This document shows positions 1-11,451 of a stretch of DNA of 33,316 nucleotides, in pieces. Numbering within the stretch: position 1 is the stretch's first letter; the number at the start of each line of letters is the position of its first letter. This DNA is from Azolla pinnata (lineage: Eukaryota; Streptophyta; Polypodiopsida; Salviniales; Salviniaceae): NCBI GenBank assembly GCA_037176905.1, contig JBBBWG010000548.1:1-33316 (forward strand), read 5' to 3'. The notes beneath the pieces are model-generated. The model searched no databases and had not been told where the DNA came from. It worked only from the letters and a program-made list of their open reading frames with translations. The translations under genes were made by a program, and so were the position numbers.

Positions 1-330
1 TAAACCCTAAGAAACCCTAATAAAACCCTCATAGACCTTGATAAACCCTAATATACCCTTCACAAACCCTGATAAACCTCGATAAACTAGATAAACCCTA
101 ATAAACCATGATAAACCACCCTAACAAGCCTTGATAAACCTCGATAAACTAGATAAACCCTAATCTGTCCTAATAAACCATGATAAACCACCCTAATGAG
201 CCTTGATAAACCTCGATAAACTAGATAAACCCTAATCTACCCTAATAAACCATGATAAACCACCCTAATGAGCCTTGATAAACCCTGATAAACCATGATA
301 AACCTTAATAAACCCTAAACCCTCGGCCTT
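1..330. repeat. degenerate telomere-like satellite with a 62/72-bp higher-order unit
   Basis: The stretch is built of roughly 10-bp variants of AAACCCTAAT or AAACCNTGAT, clearly related to the plant telomere unit AAACCCT but with about three extra bases per unit. A higher-order unit opening with GATAAACCTCGATAAACTAG repeats at 71, 133 and 205. The first copy is 62 bp; the next two are 72 bp because of one extra 10-bp subunit. The array breaks down after about 320. It may be subtelomeric or an interstitial satellite; the sequence alone does not decide. A shorter relative lies in MTN intron 1. Confidence 0.85.
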
Positions 331-1477
331 AAGCCCCTCATGCCAGACCTTAGGGATACAACATGACCTGAACCCTTGCAGTTTTTTAAATCTCACGGCC
401 AATGTTGTTGAACGACACCTTCAACCGCGGCGCTGCTGGTGACTCGGTAGTATATACGTCTAAGGATACACCTGCTTGTCGCGACTGAATCGCGACGTTT
501 CGCTCTGTAGATCATCGAGATCATGGAATCAAATCAACCATATCTTACCATCGGTTGTAGGATAGCCATTGCCAACAGTGCGTAGATGCATTCGCACGAT
601 CGGTTCTTTACCTCGCGGCGCATGGATTCCGAAAAAACTCGCATTCTTTTCATCTTGGCCTCCACATCTACGTCAAAGTAACCGAATTTCCACACTTTCT
701 GAATGCACTACAAAATCCAAGCTTCAGTACCAACAGTATCAAATTGCATCAAGAGAAAGACATTACAATTTAGAGTGGACTAATAAACGTCGTGAGACAC
801 TCGAGACAGATACATGGTTCCAACACGGCTAATATGCCGACAATCACAAACGTACATTCTAGATTATGATCTTCGTGGCTACGATTCTGGGACATGCAAT
901 ACTTTGATTTCTTCAAGCCCTCGGAACTGATCTGGTCCCAGAAACCATACATAAAAGAAAAAATTTCTTCTCCTTGCACGAAAACGGGCGTAGATCACCA
1001 ATGTATCCAAGGCCACAATAAACCCATCCAATCGCACAACACACGAATAAAACTTTCTCCTTCTCAGAAAACAATGTGGATCAACGCGATTTCTTACTTA
1101 AGAGAATCGATGGGGGTGAAGAAAATACTTCTTCTCCTTGCAAGAAAACGGACATTAGATCAGCTTGATTTATCTATCACCAATGTATCCGGGGCCACAA
1201 TAGACCCATCCAATCCCACAATGCATGAATAAAGCTTCTCCTTCTCAGAAAACAATGTAGATCAACACGATTTCTTATTTAAGGGAATCAATGGGGGGTG
1301 TGCCCAGCTGCTTCAATAAGTTACAACAAAATAGGATTAGGTAAAAGAGTTCGATGAATAACACTGCACCGGTTGTTCATCACGCTGCCAACGCGATCGG
1401 TCCTTTACAATGAAACCGATTCAGTTTTTTACCGGCATTTTCCCCTCTTCGATGCAAAGATGGGCTTTTTTTTGGCT
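331..1477. other. intergenic stretch downstream of MTN, no gene recognised
   Basis: No open frame here resembles a known protein. The open frames are short and lack family motifs. The 3' UTR of the leftward MTN gene must end somewhere in this stretch. The only clear structure is the duplication at 960-1300. Confidence 0.5.
960..1300. repeat. diverged local tandem duplication
   Basis: Two copies lie head to tail, about 960-1117 and 1118-1300. Shared landmarks in the same order are CTTCTCCTTGCA, ACCAATGTATCC, GGCCACAATA, CCATCCAATC, TTCTCAGAAAACAATGT and GATTTCTTA. The second copy carries an extra segment of about 18 bp before ACCAATGTATCC. There is no coding evidence in either copy. Confidence 0.75.
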
Positions 1478-3602
1478 TCACAAGTCTGCTAGGCATTTGC
1501 CCTTGATGAAGTTCAGCATCCGTGTGGCTGTTTCGAGAAGGACAAGAGAAGCTGTAGACAAGTTCGCCAGAAACTCTTCCGAAGTTGGTCTATCTCCATC
1601 AACGATGTCAGTCACAACCTTCAGTAGTATGACCGGAGTACCCAAAAGGTGCGCTACGTAAACCACCGATGCCCCCTGACAATCATCCCATTTGGCATCT
1701 TAGCAGAGACAACAATCACTGTATCAGGTATTAGGGTGTAGGTTTAGGTACCCTAAACTCTACGCAGGTTGCAATGAATTCTTTACACAAGTATTTACAA
1801 AGCTTTGAGGCCTTTTAACTTAAGGATCAGTTTCTTAGGGTCCAGGGTTACCGGTTAAGCGTTTTAATGTTTAGGGCTTGCTTAGCACACAACATTTTCT
1901 CATCTTTCGACTTGACAGTTAGGGCTGCGGTTTTAGTTCTTTGTTTCGTGTCCATTATTTTCGTGGTTCCTGTTTACATGCTGATGATGTAAGGTTTAAT
2001 AATGCCTGGGTTCATTAGATAAATTAGTATCTAGCATTCTCCAATGATTAGAGCTTCTTGTTTCAGCATATAAGAGTTAGGAACGCAAACCTCCATATCT
2101 TTAACCGAAGCATCATTTGCTTTGATCAGTTCCTCGTCCTGGGGACTCATATCCAGAGAATTACCGGTTGAAAGCTTGCCTTCCTAGAATGTTCAGATAA
2201 AGACTTTTCTGACTGAGCTGTACATATCAAATTTCATTGTGAAAGGAAGCAGTGATTAAGATTGCGACCTTCAACTGCAAACTCTGCACCAAATTTGGGG
2301 TTGGAGTCGTAGGATTAACCCCGATACCATATTTATCGAAAATCTGGAGCATTTCGACAACATTAGCTACTTTGCATGAAGAAATCCACCCAATGTCATA
2401 TGCTGTCGATCTATGACAAGGTTCCATGTTCCACACACAATATATCAAACATATCATACCGGTATTGGTATCCGCCTATCATGATTAGCTGCTTCAATGG
2501 CAATAAAAGCGTCACCAACGCTCGCCCCCTTTGCCTATTCCATGCATCAGGTAAAATCAGATTGAATATTAATTCTAAAACACAATAACACAATTTCTCC
2601 ATCGGATCACTGTTTTCCAAACATCAACCATAAGCAAAAAGCTAACAATAGATGTATGAAATCAGATTCCCAAGGATTTTACATTTGCATATCTAGCATT
2701 GTGTGACTCTAAAACAATGGAGGACAAGATCAAAGAGAGCTAAAATGCAGCATCAAAGATTTCTAGATTATAGGTGTTGATACATTCATCATTAATTAAA
2801 AATTTCAGGATCTAGCAGATTGAAATAGCAGGAAGGAAATGAATCGATTCAGCCAAACCTTAAAGCCACCAGCAGTACCCATGTTGATGATCAAATCAGG
2901 TTTCAGTGCTTGTACAGCAGCAAATGTAATTAGAGCTGATGGGACAGTACCAACATTATCCACACCTAAACAAAAGATCATTAGTCGGGCTGATATCATC
3001 TACTGGAACTATTTTAATCTCTTTTAATCCATTTTCCACTCACCGAATATCAAGCATTTTCCTGGCACCACAATGTTTATTTCCAGTCCTTCATGATTAC
3101 CATGGTATCTAATCCATGGTAGACCAGGTGGAAATCTGGAGACAAAAGGAAAAACGAAAGAAACTTATAACAAGTATACATTTGTCTACAGTTTTCCTAA
3201 AACAGATTGGACAAGTCATTGACATAGAAAACGTGTAAGCTGAAGCATCCTCTCATGGGATAAGCATTCATGAACAATGTTTTCTCAGTTTTTTAGCTAT
3301 GGTAGAAAAGAAAAATTTACTCATCCACACAATTTTGAAACCAAAAATAAATGTAAGTAAACAATAATGTCTTCGATTTAATATACAGAAGTTACAAGAA
3401 CATCAACGACTTACAAGGATTTGTCATCTTGTTGGAGCTTCAAAGACTCTACGAATGGAAGTGCTTCTGCCTGCATTGCTGGGAAAAGAAAAAGAATGTT
3501 TTGACTCTCACAATTTTAATAAGATAATCTCTCTGGCTCTCTCTACTTGTTATCATGTTTTGTCTCACATGCCAATTATGGCCTCTACTAAGCAATAATA
3601 CT

Positions 3603-3633
<31 letters not shown>

Positions 3634-5225
3634 CAGTAACAAAAAAGGTTGTGAAGTACATACTTTGGTTCGAAAAAGACCTCAGATCAACACCCTAGAA
3701 TCACATGTGGATACAAGATATGAACATTCAAAAGATGGAATGCACCTCACTTGGTTCATGCTGATTAAACAATTCTTCAATAAATGAGATCCTTCTTCCA
3801 ATGTCAATGTATCATGGCATGGAGAAACTGTAGCAGCTTACACTTCATTAATGACATTACAAAACCAATCCTTCTCTGGACAGGGAAATCACAAGTAGCA
3901 CTATACGTCAGAACACACCCTATTTTTCAATCATAAAAACCATTGTAGGTCACACTCACTTTGATGTGACACAGGATGTTGGAGCACATATGAAGAAATC
4001 TTAATAGACCCTGCTGAACCCTAGTAAACCCGGAGAAACCCTAATAAACCCTCATAAACCTTGATAAACTCTAATAAATCTTCACAATCTCACAGGATGT
4101 TATAGTCCAGTACGCACATTTTGTCCAAAACAATTCGACGAGTTTGGGTGTCATAGATTTATACAATGCCCTGCCTTTGATCGTTTTCAGCTATACTTTC
4201 CAAGTATCTTCCACCAACAAAGTTCTTCATGAATTTCTCACACAGTCACAGTGTGCAATCTCAATTCCAACATTCATACGGTAAATTTCTTTAGATATTG
4301 AGAACGACATTCTATTACACGAATATTAATGAGATATACAAACACAAGATCATGAATGGTGTTTGCACCCTTACCAAAACCCATGTAACAGTTTCCTCGC
4401 AGAATTATATATCTCTGAATCAATCTATGGATAGATCTACCACAACAAACGGCAGTGACATGTCACTCGGATCTGGACAGGGCTTAGGGAACATTTCCAA
4501 GTGAAAACAGCAGATCGTCCCATAGTGATCAGTTGTTTAGGACTGTCTGAGATTGCCTTCATTTACACTATCATCAGTGTACCCCATTATAAGTTGTATT
4601 AAGTTAGATGTTGTGTAGTTACATTCATGAAGCTTGTGAATCATGGAGCATCCTCCCCCTTGTTTACATGTATGACCATAACTAACACCATATATCAGAT
4701 GCACTTCCTAGCATCAGCATTCTCATCACTAACGTGAACCGCCTCCATATTCATCCGCAGCTGCATCTATCACTGTCTCAGTAACCATCATCATTTGAGC
4801 AGGTGTCCATGGCTAAGCATTTGGCTTGTAGAATATGATACGGCTCTTTCGCATCCAATACGAAAATTACACCTTTGACTCGAAACTCCTGAGCCCTGAC
4901 ATGGAATCTCTCTCCCATTCGCTGGAACACACACAAATGCCCGCATCCAATAACATAGGGGGGTTTGGAACCGAGCCTCGCTCGCTGTTTCTGTAACATC
5001 TGGACGTTTGAAGCTTGCAGCTCTTTACATTAGTAAGCTACCCATACACACATCCAGCAACGTAAGGGCTTTTCTGGTTTTCAAACCCTCGCATCTCCCT
5101 ACACACACAAACAGAGAGGAAGAGCTGGAGAGAGAGAGAGAGAGATGAGAACACTTACATATGATAAAGAGGACGGAGGAGATGGGATTTGAAAGAGGTT
5201 CATCTGCAGGGACAGGAGCAGCCAT
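1478..5225 (-). CDS. MTN: 5'-methylthioadenosine nucleosidase (MTN), complete, 8 exons, 256 aa
   Basis: Hydrolyses 5'-methylthioadenosine to adenine and methylthioribose in the plant methionine (Yang) salvage cycle, which recycles by-products of ethylene, polyamine and nicotianamine synthesis; normally cytosolic. Coding exons in order: 5225-5159, 3478-3415, 3135-3044, 2965-2859, 2534-2460, 2343-2269, 2183-2091, 1675-1478. All have GT donors and AG acceptors, and the phases close to 771 nt with a TGA stop. Family residues seen: catalytic Glu27 in SMQAEALP, GVDNVGTVPS, the NMGTAGGFK core, HDRRIPIP, LSTGNSLDMSPQD, the ribose-binding pair Met190-Glu191 in KDME (the codon before an intron), and catalytic Asp214 in VTDIVDGD. 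The length is close to Arabidopsis MTN1 (about 267 aa). The start ATG sits in GCCGCCATGG. Intron 1 is 1.68 kb and carries telomere-like repeats. Exon tracing is by eye. Confidence 0.95.
3600..3634. repeat. (CTTT)n microsatellite in MTN intron 1
   Basis: About eight uninterrupted TTTC units lie between exons 1 and 2 of the MTN gene. On the coding strand this is a GAAA run and does not look like the polypyrimidine tract of the exon 2 acceptor. Confidence 0.9.
4003..4085. repeat. telomere-like degenerate repeat inside MTN intron 1
   Basis: About eight tandem variants of AAACCCTAAT or AAACCTTGAT lie within the first MTN intron, in the same orientation and of the same 10-bp type as the array at the left end of the window. 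The bounds are fuzzy. It is probably a seeded copy of that satellite. Confidence 0.75.
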
Positions 5226-5364
5226 GGCGGCTCAGTGGGTGCGAGTGCGGTTTGTGGGCGCCCAAAATTCAGTCTTCCACGTCCGAAGAAGAAGAAAAAG
5301 AAGTAGAGCATCAAATTTCTTTCTTTTGTTCTTTCCTACTGTTTTTCTTTTCTGAATGATCAGA

Positions 5365-5566
5365 TCTAGTGATGATGATGATGCTGGTGATGATGATGAT
5401 GATGATGATGGTTTGTGGTGCTATTGGTGATGATGCTGATCATGATGGTGGTGGTGTTGGTGATGATGATAATGATGATGATGATCATCATCATCATCAT
5501 CATCATCATCATGGTGGTTTGTGGTGTTGATCGTGATGATGTTGATCATGATGGTGGTGGTGGTGG

Positions 5567-5599
<33 letters not shown>

Positions 5600-5600
5600 A
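5365..5600. repeat. GAT/GGT trinucleotide-rich block
   Basis: Interrupted (GAT)n and (GGT)n runs include a switch to (ATC)n near 5483-5512 and back to (GAT)n at 5565-5595. A duplicated sub-block with TGATCATGATGGTGGTGGTG occurs at about 5435 and 5543. Nearby GAT and ATC runs could form a hairpin. The long plus-strand open frame crossing it is low-complexity and is not called a gene. Confidence 0.85.
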
Positions 5601-6339
5601 GATGGTTATAGTGGTGATGGTGAAACATACCAAGCAGCAATTACACATCGATTGGCAGTTCTGCTCTCCGCTCGAGCCACGGGATCTGGGCGCAGCTGTT
5701 CGATGGCCTTTTTCGAATACGATCATACAATGGCCGGATTCATGTTGTCCATTTGGACGCGCTATTTCTGCGTAGTAACCGGCTACTATTCCGACGACTC
5801 GTTTCCAAAGATAGAAGAAGAAGATTGCATCTCGAGACACCGTCTGTGTTGTCGCTGCACTTCGAGTGCCGAAAAAGATCGTTTCGAAAGCTGTAGAGCA
5901 TTCTGGAAGGATCTAGAAGGCTCCTCGAAGAAATGTTTCTTGCTTCCAACCGCCACGGTAATGACCTCCCCGGGTCCCTGCCAAAAAGGAGAGGGATCCA
6001 ATGCCCAATCAATCATTCTTGTCTTTCTTCCTTCCTCCATTCTTATCTCGACCTCGTCTTCGCATTCTGTCGTCGAGCTCTCGCGTTTTCGCTCCCAGCT
6101 TCTTAAACTTCCCTACAGCCTCCTCGCTCCAAGCTTCGCTTCCAATTCCAAGTCCGTAGCCTCTTCACTCGTATAGTCCCAAATCATCGGCGCTCCATGA
6201 CAGCTAGCGCGCAGCTTAGACCACTGATGTTTGCTTCTTCCTTTCGCCCGTATTACCTCCGATACTCGAGTACACGGCTGAACGAAAACTGCCCATTACT
6301 TCCGATGGACTTGCTCGCATATCCGATGCACAAACCACA

Positions 6340-6505
6340 TGCACACATACATACACATGCATGCACGCATACAGACATATGCACATCCATGCATGCATGC
6401 ATACACACATACACATACGTATACATCCTTACATACGTACACCGACACATATACGTACATAGAATCATACATACGTACGTACGTACGTACGTACATACGT
6501 AGACA
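6340..6505. repeat. alternating purine-pyrimidine tetranucleotide block (ACAT, GCAT, ACGT)
   Basis: Runs of ACAC, GCATGCATGCATGC and a perfect (ACGT)n run near 6473-6493 give a tract of roughly 165 bp that is mostly alternating purine and pyrimidine. Such tracts favour Z-DNA or cruciform structure. It lies about 100-260 bp upstream of the CWC15 start codon. Confidence 0.85.
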
Positions 6506-6603
6506 GAGTTTGAAGAAGAAAGAAGGAGAAGAAAGAAGAAGAAGACGACGAAGACGAAGAAGAAGGAACAGAGGCAGAGGCAGAGAACACAGAGAGAAGC
6601 GCG

Positions 6604-8939
6604 ATGACGACTGCTGCGCGCCCGACATGGGCGCCCGCCAAAGGAGGGCAGGAGCAGGGAGGCACCCGGATGTTCGCTCCCTCTAAGAAGTTCTCCTCCC
6701 GCGATCTCGCCGCCCACACCAGCCTCAAGACAAGGTTGGTTCCGCAAGATCGATCTCTCTCTCTCTCTCTCTCTCTCCCCCCCCCCCCGTATTTGCCTCT
6801 CTCTGGAAAAAAAAGGCTGCTCTTGATCTGATTTAGGGTTTCTTGTTCTCTGCTTCCGTGGAGTTTTCCTGTTTCCCGTGGATAAACGCGCTTGGCTTGC
6901 CTTCTTCTCACGACTTCATTGTTTGTAGTTTTTCTCAATACCTCGGTGCTTCGATTTCCACACGTATAGAGTTGTCTCTGTGCGTGGTTTGCTTATGGTT
7001 ACTGTTGTAGGGTTTGTCTGGTTCTTCTGATTTCAAATATGTTATGCCTCAAGTCAGGGTTTTTTCTGTTGCTGGATTTTCTCTACGTGCATATTTTCCA
7101 TCCAGGGTGAATTATCTTCCTCCGGATTCCAGAGCCTAGTCACAAGCTGGAAAGTGTTGTAGGCTTTTCAGGAATCGAGGTTAAATATTGTTCTGTTCTA
7201 GTCTTTCTCAATCTCTTGGTGCATCAATTTTCTCGATGAATGTGGATTAGTCTGTGTATAGTGCATGCGTTTTGCTTATGCCTTCTATCGTAGGGTTTTC
7301 TCGTTTCTTCTGTTCGCAAATCTGTTTTGATTTTCATCAATATTTCATCAGGACGGCGTTTTTCTGGATTTGGGCTCTCTCTATGCGTGCTTTTGCATCC
7401 AGAGTACTTTCAATTTGTTCATGAGTCTGTTGCAAATCACCAAATGGAAAAATGTTTGGCATTTTCTGGAATCTAGTGCCAAATGTTGTTCCGTACATAC
7501 TACGGGTTGTATTTTTATTGATTTTGAATGTAGGGTTTGACATTGCGTTCACGTACTCATTTCTCCCATTGTTGGGTTTGGGGTTTATTTCTCTCATGTA
7601 ATCTGTTGATATTGCATTGGTCATATTTTATCTCCTGAATAAGCTTATTATTTTTTATGTTTGCTTAATCTTATGTAATTGAATTGAACTTGTCCTGGAT
7701 ACTGGTTCAGATTTTCGGTTATGATCTGATGTAATATGTTACACAGGAAGGATGGCCAAGACACTCAAGAGGAGATCCGAAAGAGAAACTTGCGCGAGGA
7801 GTTGGAGGACCGTGAACGGAAACATTTTGCCTCAAAGGACAGAAGTTATGGTATATTACAGTTTCCAACTAAGTTGTCTTGCTAGTGTTTCTCAGCTCTG
7901 TTTTCTCTTCCTCAATGAGGTTTCTAATTGGATTCTTCGTACAGATGACCGTGAAAGGAGGAGGGGTGCCCCATCTCTTGAAAATGGAGGTAAAACTCTA
8001 TATTATGCTTTATATGGATATGTGATTGTTTCGAAGGGAACAGAACAAAATTTTAAGAGTATGCTGTGCTTGTATATGCATGCATATAGCATATGGGATT
8101 TTTTGGAAGGTAATAGAACAATCATTTAAGAGTATGCTGTTCTTGTGTATGCATGCATGTAACCTCAAGAAAACTGTTCTTGATGTGTGAGAATGTATTC
8201 CAACACGTTCCATTATCTGGCTATGCAGGAAGGAAGGATGTGGAGGAGAAGCCAGCTATAAAGAACATAGATGCTGATGATTCAGATGTGGATCTTAAAA
8301 GTGATTCGGATGAAAGGTAGTTTTATCTGAGGCTTGCACATGGCACAATTCCCTCAAGTTTCACTGCTAATTCTTTTTTCTCTACGTTGGTAAAGTGACA
8401 GTGATGATGATGAAGATGACACTGCAGCTTTGCTCATAGAGCTGGAACGCATCAAGAAAGAAAGAGCAGAAGAGAAAATGAGAATGGTATATGGAACAGA
8501 AACTTTGTGAAATTTCTTCGATAGCTTATGCTGAAGCTTTACCTTGTTGTGGTCATAATAACGTGGATGATATCATTGTATGGATGTTGCAGGAGAAGCT
8601 AAAGATGGAAGAAGAGCTGAAAGCAAAAGAAGTCGAGCTTGTGAGGGGAAATCCATTGATGAATCCAAACTTTTCTGTCAAGAGAAGGTAAAGAGTTGAA
8701 TAATTATTGCTTTTCTTTGTTGAGAGCATCGTATTCTGAGCAGCATTGTACTTACGTTTTGGGAGTGCCAGACATCACACATCATTGACTCTGTCTGGGA
8801 AAATATTATTTTCAGATGGGATGATGATGTAGTCTTCAAGAACCAAGCTCGAGGCGAACCGAAGGTGACAAAACGATTTATCAACGACACAATCCGGAAT
8901 GACTTCCACCGCAAGTTTCTTCAGAAGTACATGAAATGA
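6604..8939 (+). CDS. CWC15: spliceosome component CWC15 (Cwf15/AD-002 family), complete, 7 exons, 225 aa
   Basis: CWC15 is a nuclear protein of the Prp19/NTC-associated group that enters the spliceosome around activation and helps hold the catalytic RNA core. Exons: 6604-6734, 7747-7850, 7945-7989, 8229-8316, 8396-8486, 8593-8687, 8816-8939; all are GT-AG and sum to 678 nt including TGA. Family marks in order: the conserved start [15 protein letters not shown], then SSRDLAAHT, the charged [13 protein letters not shown] segment, an Asp/Ser-rich acidic stretch, [15 protein letters not shown] (predicted helix), [23 protein letters not shown] and the basic C-terminus beginning KRFINDT. Human CWC15 is 229 aa, so the length fits. 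The two best-conserved ends (start to about residue 45, last 45 residues) are intact. Intron 1 is about 1.0 kb; the others are short. Confidence 0.96.
6752..6789. repeat. (CT)n-(C)n tract in CWC15 intron 1
   Basis: A CT dinucleotide run is followed by about a dozen consecutive Cs, starting 18 bp past the exon 1 donor. Homopolymer length here is prone to sequencing error but does not touch coding sequence. Confidence 0.9.
8042..8159. repeat. short diverged tandem duplication in CWC15 intron 3
   Basis: Two copies of about 45 bp (about 8042-8087 and 8115-8159) share GAACAA, TTTAAGAGTATGCTGT, CTTGT and TATGCATGCAT. They are intronic and have no coding role. Confidence 0.7.
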
Positions 8940-10777
8940 GATTGTCACTGCTCATTGTATGGGATAATAGTGGTCGGTGGTAGTTGGTGGCGAAAAGAGA
9001 TTGTTCTGTCGTTCATAACATATACTTCTTGAATATTGATAGAGGAAATATAACATGTTGAGAGGCATCAGAGTTTCTCTGCCCACGAGGGAAATGCTCG
9101 ATTGAAGATTGTGTATGCTACTGGCAACCCAGATGTATCATGGAGTCTTGTCTAAAACTGAGATGCAATGAAAGTCTCAATATATGCTCATGCTGGTGGC
9201 CATTGTGATCGTTCGTTTGCACTTCATTTCTGTTGTGCTTGCTGATTGTACGGCTTACTCTTTCTATAGAAGGAATACATTCTAGTGTTGGTCTTACTTA
9301 GTTTTTGAGCTTGGAGTAAATCAGTGATATCGATCATGGAATCCTCTTCTGACAAACAATAATGCAAATTGTCTAAAGTTGAAGATTTGTGTTTGAGTGC
9401 ATGCTCTATTAACTGATCATGAATTGTGGGCATTGGCAAATGGAATACATGGTGTAGTGCAAACTGTGAGTTTGAATGGTATGCTCTCTTATCATAGCTT
9501 GTCTTTTGGTCTTCTCTTATTGTAATGTACCTCTTGATGACCATCGCTTTCCATAGTATCTTTTTATTAGATGTTGTGATCAGTTTGAGTAGTTATCATT
9601 TCAGTATCATTCACAGCTGATCATGCATATAAGGTTTATATTTGGATGATATTATCAGTTTTGTGTAATGTACATCGACAATTCAACTACACATGAAACG
9701 GAAGGTTCCTTTGCTCCGATATGCACATCAAATGCAGTTATTTTATTCACATAAAAATTTAGGCCGTGGCCCCCATTACTTCTATGGCTTTGGCAATAAT
9801 GTTTCTAAGACAATGGGGCAGCATGTTGTCTCTAAGCTCGAGCTGGAAACTTGGCACTGAATGTAAGAATATGTCATATTGGTCGGCGAATTTTCTTTCT
9901 CGACGTTGTTTAGTGACATATGCACGGTTCAAGAAATCGCCTATCATTCCGCATTAGTGACGACGCATGGGGGGGGATAGCAATGGCCAACTATCATCAT
10001 CATCATCATCATTATGCGTTGGTATTTTAATTTTTTACGGAAAAGAAACCCGACTTGAGACATAGAGCACGGTTTTCCGCAGCGAGACTTATTTCGAAGT
10101 GTTACCCCATCAAAGCAACTAACTAACTAACTAATTAACTTCCATGAAGGCCTCATCATATTCGTTCTGTTCTCCGTCGCTGAATTTGCAGTCGTTTGTT
10201 CTCAAACCACACACTAAAACCAGAGCTAACACAGACACATGTTATAACTTGTACATGAAATGGGCATTTGTAGAGCTCTGAATCCGATAATTTGTACAAC
10301 TTGAGAGACCATTATACAGGAACGAGCAAAAAACAATTTCTTATTTCTCAAGAGGTTTCCTTTGTTTACAGTTTCAAATGATTAAGTAACGGAGTTTTGA
10401 AAACAATCGAGCTCTTGACTTTGAGAAGGTCTGAAATCTAGGCATTGATTAGAATATGAATATATCTAGCTGTCTATCTCTCTGAGACTATACATAGAGG
10501 TAGCTGCTTTGGATAACTCAATGGGGCTGCAGCCTGCAGCCCTTGAAAATGTATGCCATTGATTATTCAAATACTATATGTAATCAATAAATAAAAAATG
10601 CGTTGATGTAGTAGTAGCAGTAGTATTTGCATTTATTTATAGCGCTGGGGTCTGATCTGAAGCCTACATAACATACATATTTCAATCAATTCAATAAAAG
10701 GATCGAAGAAGGTGAAAAAGAAAAGATTATGTGATGCAGTATCTGCAGTGTCAGGACTCAGGATTATGAAACAGAGC

Positions 10778-10791
10778 AGAAGAAGAAGAAG

Positions 10792-10821
<30 letters not shown>
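10778..10821. repeat. (GAA)n microsatellite
   Basis: About fourteen uninterrupted AGA/GAA units. A complementary (TTC)n run lies 590 bp downstream at 11408-11451, so the pair could form an inverted stem. Confidence 0.95.
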
Positions 10822-10824
<3 letters not shown>

Positions 10825-11127
10825 ACAGAAACCTGATTTCTGAATCTTGGGTTTGGTTTTTTGAAGTTCAAAATTGTGATCCTGTAATTTGGAAAGCAAG
10901 TGTTAGTGTAAATAGGGTTTTTGGCAGATGGGTTGAAATAGCAGCTGAAAATTGCAGGAGATGTTGTAATGGAGGTTCAGAGATCAGACAGGGAAAGAAA
11001 AGATTTGGAGTGGATTTAGGATATAAAAACAGATCCATTCTAGAGGGTTTTTTTTTGTTTTTTTGTTTACATAGAGTTACAGCAATTTATGTCAAGAAAA
11101 AGAAGGAAAACAGCACCAAAGAGAACT

Positions 11128-11136
11128 AAACCCTAA
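11128..11136. promoter_or_regulatory. telo-box AAACCCTAA
   Basis: A perfect plant telo-box lies in a pyrimidine-rich setting. In plants this motif is common just downstream of transcription starts in genes of the translation machinery and in Polycomb-bound promoters. It lies 740 bp upstream of the STICHEL-like start codon and could serve a leader exon of that gene or an unidentified leftward transcript. Confidence 0.4.
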
Positions 11137-11407
11137 TTGCTCTCTGTCGCTCTGCTAGAGAGGTCTACCATGGATGATCCTCTGTCACTTCTCTGTGCAC
11201 TTGTGTTACCTGGCTTTTGTGAAAGATTTCTCTGCATACATGATTGGGAGAAAAGCCCTAGAAATTTTACAGGGTTTGAAATTGAATTTCAAGTCAACTG
11301 ACGTGACTGCCCGCATGCATGCATTCATTCATTCATTCAATCAGAGCTTCATTCCCTGTAATCTAACTAGTTACATAATTTCTCATCATCTTCTGAGTTC
11401 TCCTCCT

Positions 11408-11451
11408 TTCTTCTTCTTCTTCTTCTTCTTCTTCTTCTTCTTCTTCTTCTT
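11408..11451. repeat. (TTC)n microsatellite
   Basis: About fourteen uninterrupted TTC units, the reverse complement of the run at 10778-10821. The Arg-rich minus-strand frame across it is a repeat artefact. Confidence 0.95.

Larger units (their letters stand above)
5226..6603. promoter_or_regulatory. divergent intergenic region between MTN and CWC15
   Basis: MTN reads left from 5225 and CWC15 reads right from 6604, so this 1.38 kb must hold both 5' UTRs and promoters. It contains a GAT/GGT-rich block (5365-5600), a more complex middle part (5640-6250) with unconvincing open frames on both strands, and an ACAT/ACGT/GCATGC block (6340-6505). The last 100 bp before the CWC15 ATG are AG-rich. 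No clear TATA box was picked out. Several GCATGC motifs (RY-like) and ACGT cores occur, but within microsatellite DNA, so their regulatory meaning is uncertain. Confidence 0.5.

Noticed and set aside
1676..1720. Apparent frameshift and loss of the Met-Glu pair at the start of the last MTN exon
   Set aside because: Reading through gave a stop and non-conserved residues, but this is intron: CAG precedes GGG GCA, and the missing KDME sits at the end of the exon at 2091-2183.
6001..6165. Lys/Arg/Glu-rich minus-strand frame resembling a nucleolar-protein tail
   Set aside because: Only about 50 codons, bounded by stops, with purine bias enough to explain the composition; no family match I can defend.
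5415..6176. 253-aa plus-strand open frame
   Set aside because: The first third is a translation of GAT/GGT repeats; the rest has no recognisable domain, and overlapping frames on the other strand are just as open.
9759..9947. 62-aa minus-strand frame ending VMGATA
   Set aside because: Composition looks protein-like, but it is short, unrecognised and has no supporting start context or neighbouring exons.
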